This document shows, one piece after another, positions 16,135-25,598 of a stretch of DNA of 64,000 nt. The DNA lies in assembly GCA_964542455.1 (NCBI GenBank), contig CAZIUC010000001.1:62001-126000 (forward strand), given 5' to 3'. Under the pieces are notes generated by a model. That model did no database searches. It worked only from the letters and a program-made list of their open reading frames with translations, and was not told the DNA's origin. The translations under genes and the position numbers were made by a program. The first letter of the stretch is position 1; the number at the start of each line of letters is the position of its first letter. Origin of the DNA: PFJX01 sp964542455 (GTDB lineage Bacteria > Pseudomonadota > Gammaproteobacteria > Burkholderiales > Thiobacillaceae).

Positions 16135-18422
16135 TGTTGGTCCTTGGGGAGGTGCTGGCGGGGGTCTATTTCACCCAGATTGAAGCGCTGGTAGATCAGC
16201 AACAGCGGCTTTGGCGCCCACCAGTTGAGGCGTCCGAGCAGGCGCAGCGAGGCGGGAACCAGCAGCATGCGCACCAGGGTGGCATCGACGATGACCGAGA
16301 GCAGCAGCCCCAGGCCCATCGCCTTCATGAACACCACCTCGCCCATCGCGAAAGTGCCGAGCACGATACCGATGAGCAAAGCGGCACTGGTGATGATGGG
16401 GCCGCTTTTCTGGATGCCGGCCGCCACGGCGGTCATGTTGTCGCGGTTGGCGACGCACATTTCCTTGACCCGCGAGAGCAGAAATACCTCGTAGTCGATG
16501 GAGAGGCCGAAAGCGCTGGCGAAGATCAATACCAGTATGGTGCCGTCCATGCTGCCCTGCGGCGTGAAGTTGAGCAGGCCGGCCAGATTCCCGTCCTGGA
16601 AGATCCACACCAGGATGCCGAAGGTGGCGGAAAGCGAGAACAGGTTGGTGATCACGGCTTTCACCGGCAACAGCACGCTGCCCAGCATCAGGAACAGCAG
16701 CACAAATATCACGCAGATGATGGCGAGAATGACCCAGGGCACCCAGGTGCGCAGGGATTCCACATAGTCCAGGTGGAAAGCCGGGAAGCCGCCCACCTGC
16801 ACTTCCCGCAAGCCCCGAGGCAGGGCGATGGCACGCACCTGGAGCACCAGGGCGCGCGCTTCCGGCGAGGTCGGAACCGGCCGGTAATAGACGAATATCA
16901 GGCTGTCCGGGCCCTTGGCGTACTCCCGCAGGCCCAACTGGGCGGCGGGGAATTGATCCGAGTACTTGTACATCAGTTGATAGTCGGCGAGCGTGAGGTT
17001 GCCCGCCGGATTATTCGGTTCGGTCAGGCTGGCCAGGCCTGCCACGCGGGTGACGCCGGGTAGTGCCTGAATACGCTGGGTCAATTCATGCAGACCAGCC
17101 AGACTGGCGGCTGATTGCGCCGGTCCCGTGGCGCGCACGGTGAGCACCAGGGGGCTCAGTTCGGCATGGCGGAAATCACGATCCAGGGCTTCCTGCACGC
17201 GACGGCTTTCCGCGCTGAGCGGCAATGATTTGCTGTCGGAAGGACCGACCTCCATATGCAGCACCGGCACGCCCATCGCACCCAGCAGCAGGAAGGAGCC
17301 GATCAGTACCAGCACGGCATGGCGCATCACAAACTGGCTGAAGCGATACCAGCCACCACTGTCCACAGAACGCGCGTTGCGCTTGGCCAATACCGGCAGG
17401 GCGAGGCGGTTGACGCGTGGCCCTAGCAGCGCGAGCAGCGCGGGCAACAGCAGTACCGAGGTAAGCATCGCCGCGCCCACCGAAATGCCACCGGCCAAGC
17501 CCATGTTCTGGAAAAAGCGCTGTGGCATCAGCAACAGACAGAACAGGCTCGCCGCCACCGTGAGGCCACTGTAGGCCACGGTTCGGCCGGCGGTGGCGAG
17601 GGTGGCGAAGAGAATGGTTTGCGCGCTGCCGCCGCGTTCCAGCTCTTCGCGGTAGCGCGAGACGATGAACAGGCCGTAGTCGATGGCCAGCCCCAGGCCG
17701 AGCATGGAAACCACGTTGGCGGAATAGACACTGACGTCGGTGAACAGGGTGAAAAACTTGAGCAGTGCGGCGGAGAGCACGATGGTGACGCCGCCGATGA
17801 TCAACGGCAGCGCCGCCGCTACCGCCGAGCCGAACACCCAGACCAGCAAGATGGCGAGCAGGATGAAACTGACGATCTCGGCGTTCCAGATGTCTTTCGC
17901 CAGTTGCTCGCGCACATCTACATAAGTGGCCAGTTCGCCGCCCAATTCGATGTCTACACGCTCGCTATGCAATTCCGAGCGCAGTCGCTGGTAAGCGCCC
18001 ATGCCCTCGTCGGCGGCGAGTTTCAGCTTGATCAGGGCATAGGTCATGTCGCCCTTGGCGGAACGCAGACGGGTATCGGCGCTGCTGTAATAGCTGTCCA
18101 CTCCGGCGACATCCGGGTTCTGGGCGATGTTGGCCAGGGCGGCTTCCACCACGTCACGGAAGGCCGGGTCATCGACATTCGCCGCCAGGCCGGGTTTGGC
18201 GCGAAACAAGGCAATCACCGGTGTTTCGTCCTTTCCGAGACGGTCGCGCAGTTGTTTGACCGCCAGTTCGGAGCCGCTGTTTGGCACATCCCAACCCGGC
18301 GCCAGGGTCAGATGCCGAACCACGTCTGCGCCAAACCCCGCCGCCAAGCCCACCACTACAGTGGCGACCGCGACGAACAACCAGGGGAAACGACAAAGCA
18401 GGCGAGCCAGAAGTGCGAACAT
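16131..18422 (-). CDS. MMPL/RND-superfamily membrane transporter
   Basis: Large inner-membrane protein (763 residues from the chosen start) with two MMPL repeats. Each repeat has one membrane helix, a large periplasmic loop and a bundle of five helices. The characteristic motifs GLAIDYGLFIVSRYREEL and LSIDYEVFLLSRVKE mark equivalent positions in the two halves. I start at MFALLARLLCRFPW because the family begins right before the first membrane helix; an alternative start at 18491 adds 23 unlikely residues. Such exporters move lipids, hopanoids or pigments in other bacteria. The substrate here is unknown. Confidence 0.9.
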   Translation of the reverse strand: MFALLARLLCRFPWLFVAVATVVVGLAAGFGADVVRHLTLAPGWDVPNSGSELAVKQLRDRLGKDETPVIALFRAKPGLAANVDDPAFRDVVEAALANIAQNPDVAGVDSYYSSADTRLRSAKGDMTYALIKLKLAADEGMGAYQRLRSELHSERVDIELGGELATYVDVREQLAKDIWNAEIVSFILLAILLVWVFGSAVAAALPLIIGGVTIVLSAALLKFFTLFTDVSVYSANVVSMLGLGLAIDYGLFIVSRYREELERGGSAQTILFATLATAGRTVAYSGLTVAASLFCLLLMPQRFFQNMGLAGGISVGAAMLTSVLLLPALLALLGPRVNRLALPVLAKRNARSVDSGGWYRFSQFVMRHAVLVLIGSFLLLGAMGVPVLHMEVGPSDSKSLPLSAESRRVQEALDRDFRHAELSPLVLTVRATGPAQSAASLAGLHELTQRIQALPGVTRVAGLASLTEPNNPAGNLTLADYQLMYKYSDQFPAAQLGLREYAKGPDSLIFVYYRPVPTSPEARALVLQVRAIALPRGLREVQVGGFPAFHLDYVESLRTWVPWVILAIICVIFVLLFLMLGSVLLPVKAVITNLFSLSATFGILVWIFQDGNLAGLLNFTPQGSMDGTILVLIFASAFGLSIDYEVFLLSRVKEMCVANRDNMTAVAAGIQKSGPIITSAALLIGIVLGTFAMGEVVFMKAMGLGLLLSVIVDATLVRMLLVPASLRLLGRLNWWAPKPLLLIYQRFNLGEIDPRQHLPKDQQ

Positions 18423-18495
18423 GAACCCGTATTTTTCTTGATGAGCGGCGCAGGATAACACCCGCAAGCGCGCGCCGGAACGCGCGGGCACAGGT

Positions 18496-19473
18496 CTAGC
18501 GATTCACATCCACCAGATAACGCCCGACCACCTGCCCCGCGAGCATGGCCTCAGCGGCAGGAATGGTTTCCGCCAGGGAGATTTCCCTGGCAATGCCGCC
18601 CAGTTGGGCACTGTCGAGATTGTCGGCGAGCCGGTCCCAGGCCGCCTTGCGGCGTGCCTGGTTGGCATAGACCGAGTCGATGCCATAGAGGGTGACGCCG
18701 CGCAGGATGAAGGGCGCCACGCTGGTCGGGAAATCCATGCCCATCGCAAGGCCGCAGGCGGCCACCGCGCCGTTGCGTTTCACCTGGGCGCAGGCATTGG
18801 CCAGGGCATGGCTGCCCAGCGCGTCGACCACACCGGCATAGCGCTCCTTTTGCAGCGCCTTGCCGGGCGCGATGAGCTCTTCGCGGTTCAGCACGCTGCT
18901 CGCGCCCAGGGTTCCCAGATAGGCGTGATCCGCCGCCTTGCCAGTGGCGGCCACCACTTCGTAGCCGGCTCGCGCCAGCAAGGCCACGGCGATGGAGCCG
19001 ACGCCACCGGTGGCTCCGGTCACCAGGATCGGCCCGTCGCCCGGCGTGATGCCATGCCGTTCCAATGCCTGCGCGCACATCGCCGCCGTATAACCAGCGG
19101 TGCCGATGCTGGCGGCATCACGCGGGGTGAGCGGTGCGGGCAGTTTCACCAGCCAGTCGCCCGGCGCCCGGGTTTTCTGCGCCAGCCCGCCCCAACGGGT
19201 TTCTCCCAGTCCCCAGCCGTTCAACACCACCGTATCGCCGGGTTGAAAGCCGGGATGCGTCGAGTGCTCCACCACACCCGCCGCGTCAATGCCCGCGACC
19301 ATCGGCCAGGCGCGCACGATGGGGCTCTTGTTGCGGATGGCCAGGGCGTCCTTGTAGTTGAGGGTGGAGTAGGAAATACGCAGTACGACATCGCCATCTG
19401 GAAGTTCATCCAGATCAGCCACGCGGACGGAGAACCCGGGTTCGTTACTGAGCAGCAGAGCGTGATAACTCAT
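18496..19473 (-). CDS. acuI: AcuI/YhdH-type acrylyl-CoA reductase, zinc-independent MDR oxidoreductase
   Basis: NADPH-dependent medium-chain reductase of 325 residues. The family reduces acryloyl-CoA to propionyl-CoA and so removes a toxic electrophile. It has the substrate-domain signature YSTLNYKDALAIRNKSPI and GIDAAGVVE, then the nucleotide-binding motif VTGATGGVGSIAVALLARAG. The catalytic-zinc ligands of alcohol dehydrogenases are missing, as in YhdH/YhfP. It overlaps the upstream GGDEF-EAL gene by 4 nt. YhdH-like quinone reductase activity is an alternative reading. Confidence 0.9.
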   Translation of the reverse strand: MSYHALLLSNEPGFSVRVADLDELPDGDVVLRISYSTLNYKDALAIRNKSPIVRAWPMVAGIDAAGVVEHSTHPGFQPGDTVVLNGWGLGETRWGGLAQKTRAPGDWLVKLPAPLTPRDAASIGTAGYTAAMCAQALERHGITPGDGPILVTGATGGVGSIAVALLARAGYEVVAATGKAADHAYLGTLGASSVLNREELIAPGKALQKERYAGVVDALGSHALANACAQVKRNGAVAACGLAMGMDFPTSVAPFILRGVTLYGIDSVYANQARRKAAWDRLADNLDSAQLGGIAREISLAETIPAAEAMLAGQVVGRYLVDVNR

Positions 19474-22400
19474 TGCGCATCCTCGTTGTAGCCGCTTTTA
19501 CGCAGCAAGGGTTCGATCTCGTTCGGCGGCAAGGGTTGGCTGAAATAGCCGCCCTGCGCTTCCTCGCAGCCGAGGTCACGCAGGAAATCCCGTTGTTCAC
19601 GGGTTTCCACTCCCTCCGCGATCACGCCCAGCCCGAGGCTGTGCGCCAGGCCGATGATGCCGCGCACGATGGCGGCATCGTTGGCGTCACTTGTCACGTC
19701 ATGGATGAAGGATTGGTCCACCTTGAGTTTCTGGACGGGGAAACGCTTGAGATAGGCAAGGCTGGAATAGCCGGTGCCGAAGTCGTCAATGGACAGGCAC
19801 ACGCCCAGGTCGTTCAGGCGGGTGAGGATGGCCACGGTTTCGTCGGCCTGCTTCATGACGATGCTTTCGGTGAGTTCCAGTTCCAGCAGATGCGGCGGCA
19901 GCCCGGTCGCGTCCAGGATGTCGCGCAGGTTGCCCTCGAGGCCGGCGCGGCGAAATTGTGTCGCGGACAGGTTGACCGCGATCGGCACGGCGGGCAATCC
20001 GGCCGCCTGCCAGGCCAGGCTTTGCCGGCAGACCTCGCGCAGCACACCTTCACCGATCGGCACGATCAGGCCGCTGTCCTCGGCGATGGCGATGAAACGT
20101 TCGGGCGGCACCAGGCCCAAGCGTGGATGTCGCCAGCGCGGCAAGGCTTCGAGACCGACGATGCGCGCACTCGCCAGCGCTATCCGCGGCTGGTAGTGCA
20201 ATAACAGCTCGCCACGCTCCAAAGCGCGGCGCAGATCGTGCTCCAGGGTCAGGCGCTCCGAGGCGCGTTCATTCAAGTCGCTGGTGTAAAACTGGTAGGC
20301 GTTGCGGCCGCTTTCCTTGGCCTGATACATGGCGATGTCGGCGAACTTGATGAGCGTGATCATGTCCGTGCTGTCGTCGGGATACAGGCTGATGCCGATC
20401 GAAGGCGTGATATTCAACTCATGGCCGGTCACCCAGCAGGGTTGTGCCAGCAGATCGAGCATCTTCTGCGCCACCCGCGCCGCGTCGTCCGCGTTTTCGA
20501 TCTCGTCCAGCAGCACCAGGAATTCGTCGCCACCCTGGCGGCTCACCGTGTCCGAGACCCGCACCGTGTCTTGCAGGCGATGCGCCACTTCCTGCAACAA
20601 GGCATCGCCGACCGGGTGGCCAAGGGTGTCGTTGATCAGCTTGAAGCGGTCCAGGTCGATATAGATCAAAGCAAGGCGGCTGTGCGCGCGTTCGGCGCGC
20701 GCCATCGCCTGGATCAGGCGATCCTGCAGCAGGGCGCGGTTGGGCAGGCCGGTCAGGCTGTCGTGCTCGGCCAGATGGCGGATGTATTCCTCGTTGCGTT
20801 TGCGCTCGCTGATGTCGGTGAACAAGGCGACGTAATGGCCCAGTTCGCCCTGTTGGTCGCGAATCGCGTTGATGGTGAGCCATTTGGGATAGATCACGCC
20901 GTCCCGGCGCCGGTCCCATATCTCCCCTTCCCAGGCATCGGATTCGCTCAGGCCGCGCCACATGGCCTGGTAGAAGGCGGCGTCGTGACGACCCGATTTG
21001 AATCTGGCCGGAGTCTGGCCCAGGACTTCCTCCGCCGCATAACCGGTGATGGCGGTGAAGGCCGGGTTGACTTTGACGATGCGGTTGTCGGCGTCGGTGA
21101 CCATGATCGCCTCGCCGGCATGTTCGAACACCCGTGACGCCAGGCGCAGTTCCGCCTCCGCCGCGCGTGCCTCGGTAATGTCGATGCCGGTGGCGATGAC
21201 GTGCTGCACCCGCCCGCCCGCGTCGACGATGCAGGTGTTGGACCAGGCGATCAGGCGGCGCTCGTCGTCGCGGGTACGCCAATAATTTTCGTGGCGATTG
21301 GGAAAGTGGCCGGCGGTGAGTGTCTGGAATACCTGTCTGACCCGCTCGACTTCCTCGCCGGGAATCAATTTTTCCCAGAAGAAGGTGCCGACCACTTCCT
21401 CGGCGCGGTAGCCGCTCACCTGTTCGCAGGCCCGGTTGAAGCGCACCACGCGGCCGTCGCTATCCATCACCAGGACGATGGCGCCGACCGTGTCCAGCAC
21501 CGCGTCGATGAAATCGTGCTCCTCGCGCAGGGCGCGCTGGGCGGAAATGAGTTCCGTGATGTCTTCGTTGACCACCAGGCCGCCGCTGATGGCGCCATGC
21601 TGGTCATGGGTGGGTACCGCGGAAAACAGGATGTTCTTGCGCCGGCCATCGAAACTCTCGATGTCGATGATCCGATTGAGCACCGCCTCATTCCGACCGA
21701 GTGCCTGTACCAGAGGCCATTCGTCAGCGGTGACGCGCTTGCCGGTCTCCGGCCACCAGGCTTTGTATTCATGGTAGCGATCCGCGCCTACCAGGCGGGC
21801 GCCGCCCCAGATGCGCTCACCCGCGGTGTTGAAGGACACGATCTGCCCTTTGGCATCGGTGATAACCACTCCCACCGGCAGGGTGGCGAGCACATTCTTG
21901 AACAGCGCCTCACTTTGCGCCAGTTCATCCGTCGCCCGGCGTGATGCGCGCACGCTCACCACCATGCCGGCGAATAGATAGAGGATGGCCAGGGTCAGGG
22001 CCAGCATGCCGGCGATATCCCAGCCAAGTTGGCGCTTTATCTGGTCCCGACGTGCCCGGAGGGACCGTTCAGTCAGGGCCAGGGTGCGGTCGAACAGGGC
22101 GTAGCTGCTGCCGATCACAGTGCTGGCCTGCGTGAAAAATGTCTCGGTAGCCAGTTCCGAACCGGGCGCAACCACATACTCGCGCACCAACTGGTGCAGG
22201 GCGCGGGTCGATTGTTCGAGCCGCGCCGGCAGTTCGCCGAGTTCGCTCGCCAGATCGGGGCGGTAGCGCAGGATGGCCGCGATATGGTGGCTGACCAGTT
22301 TGCGCTCGTCGTCCAGCACACTCGCGCACATCACCAGTTCGCCATGTAGACGTTGGGCCGTGCCGTTGCTGGCGAGCCGGGCGGCATAGAGGCCACGCAA

Positions 22401-22970
22401 CTGGGCCGCTCGTTCCAGAGTGACGCCCAGCATGACATCGAGGACGCCGACCAGATGGTAGGTGCCGGCATCGCCATCCAGGGTCAGGCCGCTGTCGTCG
22501 ATGATTCGGCGTGAGAGTTCCAGGAGACGGTCGATCAGCGCGCTGTGTTGTGCGAAATTATCCGTATCGTTGGCCGCTCCCCTGAGTCTGCGCCAGTCGC
22601 TTTGTGCCTGCGCGGCCTGGGCCATGTATTCAGGTGTCAGGGCCGGCCACACCAACAAATTGGTGAAGCCGGCGTCCACCCGCGCCATGCTGGCCGCGCG
22701 CTGTGCCTCAAGTGTCGCGTCGCCGTGGAAAATCGCATGGCCGAGTCCGCGATGTGCTTGCAAGGGTTGCAGCACCGCGCGTATCCGCGCCACGTCGGCT
22801 AGGCCGGCGATTTCCCGCTTGTTGGCTTCCATCTCGTCGAGGAGATGGCCGAACGTCCCCTGTGCCAAACCCGCCAGCAACGCCACGATCAGCAGCCCGC
22901 ACGCGGCCACCACCCAGGGGCGGTGAAACCGGGACAAGAGCAAATGGATGGGGTGAAACAGAGGCTGCAC
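19470..22970 (-). CDS. Membrane-bound sensor with NIT-like domain, three PAS, GGDEF and EAL
   Basis: A 1166-residue cyclic-di-GMP enzyme. Two membrane helices (about residues 20-40 and 315-335) flank a helical periplasmic sensor whose LQPLQAHRGLGHAIF segment resembles the nitrate/nitrite-sensing NIT fold. Three PAS domains follow. The GGDEF motif is intact (RQGGDEFLVLL, about residue 812) with a product-inhibition site RVSD five residues before it. The EAL domain has EAL (as GLEALPRW), LELTES, IDDFGTGYSS and EGVET, so both cyclase and phosphodiesterase look active. The start codon is GTG with a weak ribosome-binding site. It is coupled to acuI by a 4-nt overlap. Confidence 0.92.
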   Translation of the reverse strand: MQPLFHPIHLLLSRFHRPWVVAACGLLIVALLAGLAQGTFGHLLDEMEANKREIAGLADVARIRAVLQPLQAHRGLGHAIFHGDATLEAQRAASMARVDAGFTNLLVWPALTPEYMAQAAQAQSDWRRLRGAANDTDNFAQHSALIDRLLELSRRIIDDSGLTLDGDAGTYHLVGVLDVMLGVTLERAAQLRGLYAARLASNGTAQRLHGELVMCASVLDDERKLVSHHIAAILRYRPDLASELGELPARLEQSTRALHQLVREYVVAPGSELATETFFTQASTVIGSSYALFDRTLALTERSLRARRDQIKRQLGWDIAGMLALTLAILYLFAGMVVSVRASRRATDELAQSEALFKNVLATLPVGVVITDAKGQIVSFNTAGERIWGGARLVGADRYHEYKAWWPETGKRVTADEWPLVQALGRNEAVLNRIIDIESFDGRRKNILFSAVPTHDQHGAISGGLVVNEDITELISAQRALREEHDFIDAVLDTVGAIVLVMDSDGRVVRFNRACEQVSGYRAEEVVGTFFWEKLIPGEEVERVRQVFQTLTAGHFPNRHENYWRTRDDERRLIAWSNTCIVDAGGRVQHVIATGIDITEARAAEAELRLASRVFEHAGEAIMVTDADNRIVKVNPAFTAITGYAAEEVLGQTPARFKSGRHDAAFYQAMWRGLSESDAWEGEIWDRRRDGVIYPKWLTINAIRDQQGELGHYVALFTDISERKRNEEYIRHLAEHDSLTGLPNRALLQDRLIQAMARAERAHSRLALIYIDLDRFKLINDTLGHPVGDALLQEVAHRLQDTVRVSDTVSRQGGDEFLVLLDEIENADDAARVAQKMLDLLAQPCWVTGHELNITPSIGISLYPDDSTDMITLIKFADIAMYQAKESGRNAYQFYTSDLNERASERLTLEHDLRRALERGELLLHYQPRIALASARIVGLEALPRWRHPRLGLVPPERFIAIAEDSGLIVPIGEGVLREVCRQSLAWQAAGLPAVPIAVNLSATQFRRAGLEGNLRDILDATGLPPHLLELELTESIVMKQADETVAILTRLNDLGVCLSIDDFGTGYSSLAYLKRFPVQKLKVDQSFIHDVTSDANDAAIVRGIIGLAHSLGLGVIAEGVETREQRDFLRDLGCEEAQGGYFSQPLPPNEIEPLLRKSGYNEDAQ

Positions 22971-23042
22971 CGGAAACTCAGGGCTGCGAGCGGAATGCTT
23001 ATTATCCAGAAAACGGCGCCAGCGCGCGCCGCAGCAATTCCC

Positions 23043-24542
23043 CTACTGAGTGTGCTGTACGGACAAGCTGGTAATAGCCTGGCGCATGTACCAGACCATA
23101 TAGATACCTGGCACGGCCGCGACGGCGGAGAACAGGAAGAAGGCCGGCCAGCCGACGGATTCCGACAACACCCCGGATACCGGGCTGACGTAGATGCGCC
23201 CCACCGCCGCCAACGCCGACAACAATGCATAGTGGGTGGCGGTGTATTTATGGTTGCACAGGCTCATGAGCAGGGCCACGAAGGCGGCCGTGCCCATGCC
23301 GCTGGTGATGTTCTCGGCGGCGATGGCCGCCATCAGCAGGCCGTCGATATCGGAGGGGGTGGCCAGCGCCACGAAACCCAGGTCGAACGGCGGCAGGGTG
23401 AAGCTGCCCCAGGCGCCGCGGCCCAGCACCGCCAGGGCGTAGAAACCGAAGTTGGACGCCAGTTGCAACACGCCGAAGCTCAACAGCGCCTGAAACAGCG
23501 ACAGGCGCAGCATCAGCGCGCCCGCCAGCAGCGCGCCGAAGATGGTCAGCCAGATGCCGATGATCTTGTTGACGATGCCCACTTCCGCCTGGCTGAACGC
23601 CATGCCTTTGATCAGAAAGGCGGTGGAGAGGCTGCCGGCGAAGGCGTCGCCCAGTTTGTAGAGCACGATCAAGGCGAGAAAGGCCCAGGCGCCGGGCATG
23701 CTGAAAAAGCTGGCGAGCGATTGGTTGAGGGTGGCGAAGCCCACTTTTCGCGCCGCCCAGGTACCCAGCGGCAACGCCCCGGCAATCCCGGCCAGGACGA
23801 ACAGGAGCTGTATCCACTTGTTAGGATCGTTGGGGTCCAGTCCCACGCCGATCAAAATCCAATGCGACAGGAGCGCCCCCGCCAGCACCCCGGCGAGCAT
23901 GGCGAGAAAGCCCAGCACTTCGCGCCCGGCATCGCTGGCCAGCGGCTTCGCGGCACTGCTCGCGCGTGGCAGGGTGAGCAGTGAGACCACCGCCGCCGCC
24001 ACCATGATGCCCGCCATCACCCGGTACACCTGGCCCCAACTGCCCCACTGTTCCGCCCAGATCAGGGCGATGCCGCCGGAGAGAATCATCGCGATGCGAT
24101 AGCCGAATACCGACATCGACGAACCCAGACCGCGTTCGCGCGGCTCCAGCACATCGGTGCGGTAGGCGTCGATCACCACATCCTGCGAAGCGGAGAAGAA
24201 CGCCAGCGACACGGCGGCGGCGGCGAACAGCAAGGGTGTCTGTGCCGGAGAAATCGAGGCCATCCACCACAACACCGCCGCCAGCCCCAGTTGCGTCAGC
24301 ACCAGCCAGCCGCGGCGACGCCCCAGGAATGGCGGCTCGAAGCGGTCCATCAGCGGTGCCCAGAGAAACTTGAAGGTGTAGGGCACGCCCACCAGGCCGA
24401 GAAAGCCGATGGTGGCGATATCCACGCCATCGACACTCAACCAAGCCTGCATGGCCTGCCCGGTGAGCGCGAGCGGCAGACCGGAAGCGAAACCGAGGAA
24501 GAGGACGGCGACCAGACGGTGAAAGGCGGCGGGGGAGTTCAC
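23043..24542 (-). CDS. ampG: AmpG family muropeptide permease
   Basis: Major-facilitator membrane protein of 499 residues with 12-14 helices that imports anhydromuropeptides for cell-wall recycling. The N terminus LFLGFASGLPLALTGQAMQAW and the segment GLVGVPYTFKFLWAPLMDRF are hallmarks of AmpG. A further conserved stretch is ASQDVVIDAYRTDVL. The start is GTG. It lies 72 nt upstream of the GGDEF-EAL gene and may head that leftward cluster. Confidence 0.94.
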   Translation of the reverse strand: MNSPAAFHRLVAVLFLGFASGLPLALTGQAMQAWLSVDGVDIATIGFLGLVGVPYTFKFLWAPLMDRFEPPFLGRRRGWLVLTQLGLAAVLWWMASISPAQTPLLFAAAAVSLAFFSASQDVVIDAYRTDVLEPRERGLGSSMSVFGYRIAMILSGGIALIWAEQWGSWGQVYRVMAGIMVAAAVVSLLTLPRASSAAKPLASDAGREVLGFLAMLAGVLAGALLSHWILIGVGLDPNDPNKWIQLLFVLAGIAGALPLGTWAARKVGFATLNQSLASFFSMPGAWAFLALIVLYKLGDAFAGSLSTAFLIKGMAFSQAEVGIVNKIIGIWLTIFGALLAGALMLRLSLFQALLSFGVLQLASNFGFYALAVLGRGAWGSFTLPPFDLGFVALATPSDIDGLLMAAIAAENITSGMGTAAFVALLMSLCNHKYTATHYALLSALAAVGRIYVSPVSGVLSESVGWPAFFLFSAVAAVPGIYMVWYMRQAITSLSVQHTQ

Positions 24543-24755
24543 GTTGCTGTCACCGGACGAAAGCAGTTGCCCTCTTTGAAGTGCCGGTCAGCGAAACACG
24601 CGCGGAAAGACGGGGAAAAAACGCTCATCGAGATCATGGCGGAACTCTAGTGATGTTTGCCGCACATTGCCATCCAGCCGGATCAAGTACCGGCAGCAAG
24701 GACTTGTCCTGGGAGCGAAGGAATGGGCGCACCCTGCGGAACCAGGTGTCGCGTT

Positions 24756-24800
24756 AATCTACCCGGTAGATTGTAGTAATCATAACTATCCATTGGATAG
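24756..24800 (+). promoter_or_regulatory. Two palindromic operator-like sites upstream of rubrerythrin
   Basis: In the 326-nt gap between ampG and the rubrerythrin gene two near-perfect palindromes stand 13 nt apart. The first is AATCTACC-C-GGTAGATT (24756-24772) and the second CTATCCA-T-TGGATAG (24786-24800). Both are 15-17 nt with a single central base, the geometry of dimeric repressors such as Rrf2 or MarR types. The rest of the gap (24543-24750) shows nothing recognisable. No confident -35/-10 pair could be fixed. Confidence 0.5.
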
Positions 24801-24868
24801 ATAGTTTCCCTCTCCGTACCATGGTTTCCGTGTTCAGCGCACAGCCTTCAACCCTCAGGAGAAACGAA

Positions 24869-25342
24869 ATGGAAAACGCCAAGTCACCTACCATCCAGAA
24901 CCTCGAAGCCGCCTTTGCCGGTGAGTCGATGGCCCATATCAAATACATGTGGTTCGCCAAACAGTGCCGCGCCGCCGGTGACGAAGCCAGCGCCCGCGTG
25001 TTCGAGGAAACCGCCGCGCAGGAAGTGCAACACGCGTTCGGCCATGCCGAACTGTTGTTCGCCAGTGAAAAAATGACCCCGGAGAAATGCCTCAAGTACG
25101 CCATTGAGGGTGAGACCTACGAGTACACCGAGATGTATCCCAAGTTCCGCCACGAGGCGATGGAAGAGGGCAACCACGCGGCGGTCGCCGAGATGGACCA
25201 ACAGATCGCAGAATCGAAGGAACATGCGGCACAGTTCCAGGCCGTGCTCGCCAAGGCCGCCAAGCGCTTCGCCGCGCTGGCCCGTGTCGAAGAAAAGCAC
25301 GCCCGGCACTACCAGGCTCAGCTCGACCAGATCGCCGCCTGA
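24869..25342 (+). CDS. Rubrerythrin, ferritin-like domain only
   Basis: Non-haem diiron protein that reduces hydrogen peroxide in the cytoplasm. The 157-residue product holds the four-helix ferritin-like domain with the iron ligands in FAGESMAHIKY, EETAAQEVQHAFGH, EGNHAAV and AESKEHAAQF. The C-terminal rubredoxin domain of classical rubrerythrin is missing. A stand-alone rubredoxin gene follows 40 nt later and probably supplies electrons. The start is set by CAGGAGAAACGA just before MENAKS. Confidence 0.93.
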   Translation: MENAKSPTIQNLEAAFAGESMAHIKYMWFAKQCRAAGDEASARVFEETAAQEVQHAFGHAELLFASEKMTPEKCLKYAIEGETYEYTEMYPKFRHEAMEEGNHAAVAEMDQQIAESKEHAAQFQAVLAKAAKRFAALARVEEKHARHYQAQLDQIAA

Positions 25343-25382
25343 GTCAGTAACCAGTCAACCCATCGAAACCAAAGGAATGATC

Positions 25383-25547
25383 ATGAAAATCTACGAATGC
25401 ATCGTGTGTGGTTTTATCTATGACGAAACTCAGGGCGACCCGGAACACGGCATCAAAGCCGGCACCCGCTGGGCCGACGTGCCGGAAGACTGGGCCTGCC
25501 CGGAATGCGGCGTCGCCAAGGCCGATTTCGAAATGCGCGAAATCTGA
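25383..25547 (+). CDS. Rubredoxin
   Basis: A 54-residue one-iron electron carrier. The two CxxC pairs are clear (CIVCGFIYDE and CPECGVAKADF), and the aromatic and acidic core residues between them (WADVPEDWACP) match the family. It lies between rubrerythrin and a rubredoxin-reductase-type flavoprotein, so electrons likely pass from NAD(P)H through the flavoprotein and this protein to rubrerythrin. A small GC-rich hairpin (CCTCCCCTACTGGGGGAGGG) follows the stop at 25557-25577. Confidence 0.96.
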   Translation: MKIYECIVCGFIYDETQGDPEHGIKAGTRWADVPEDWACPECGVAKADFEMREI

Positions 25548-25598
25548 CCGAACTCCCCTCCCCTACTGGGGGAGGGCGCCAACCCACAGGAGCCCCCC

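Noticed and set aside
22845..23984. 379-codon plus-strand frame
   Set aside because: It is antisense to ampG and the GGDEF-EAL gene, with Gln/His/Gly-rich shadow composition.
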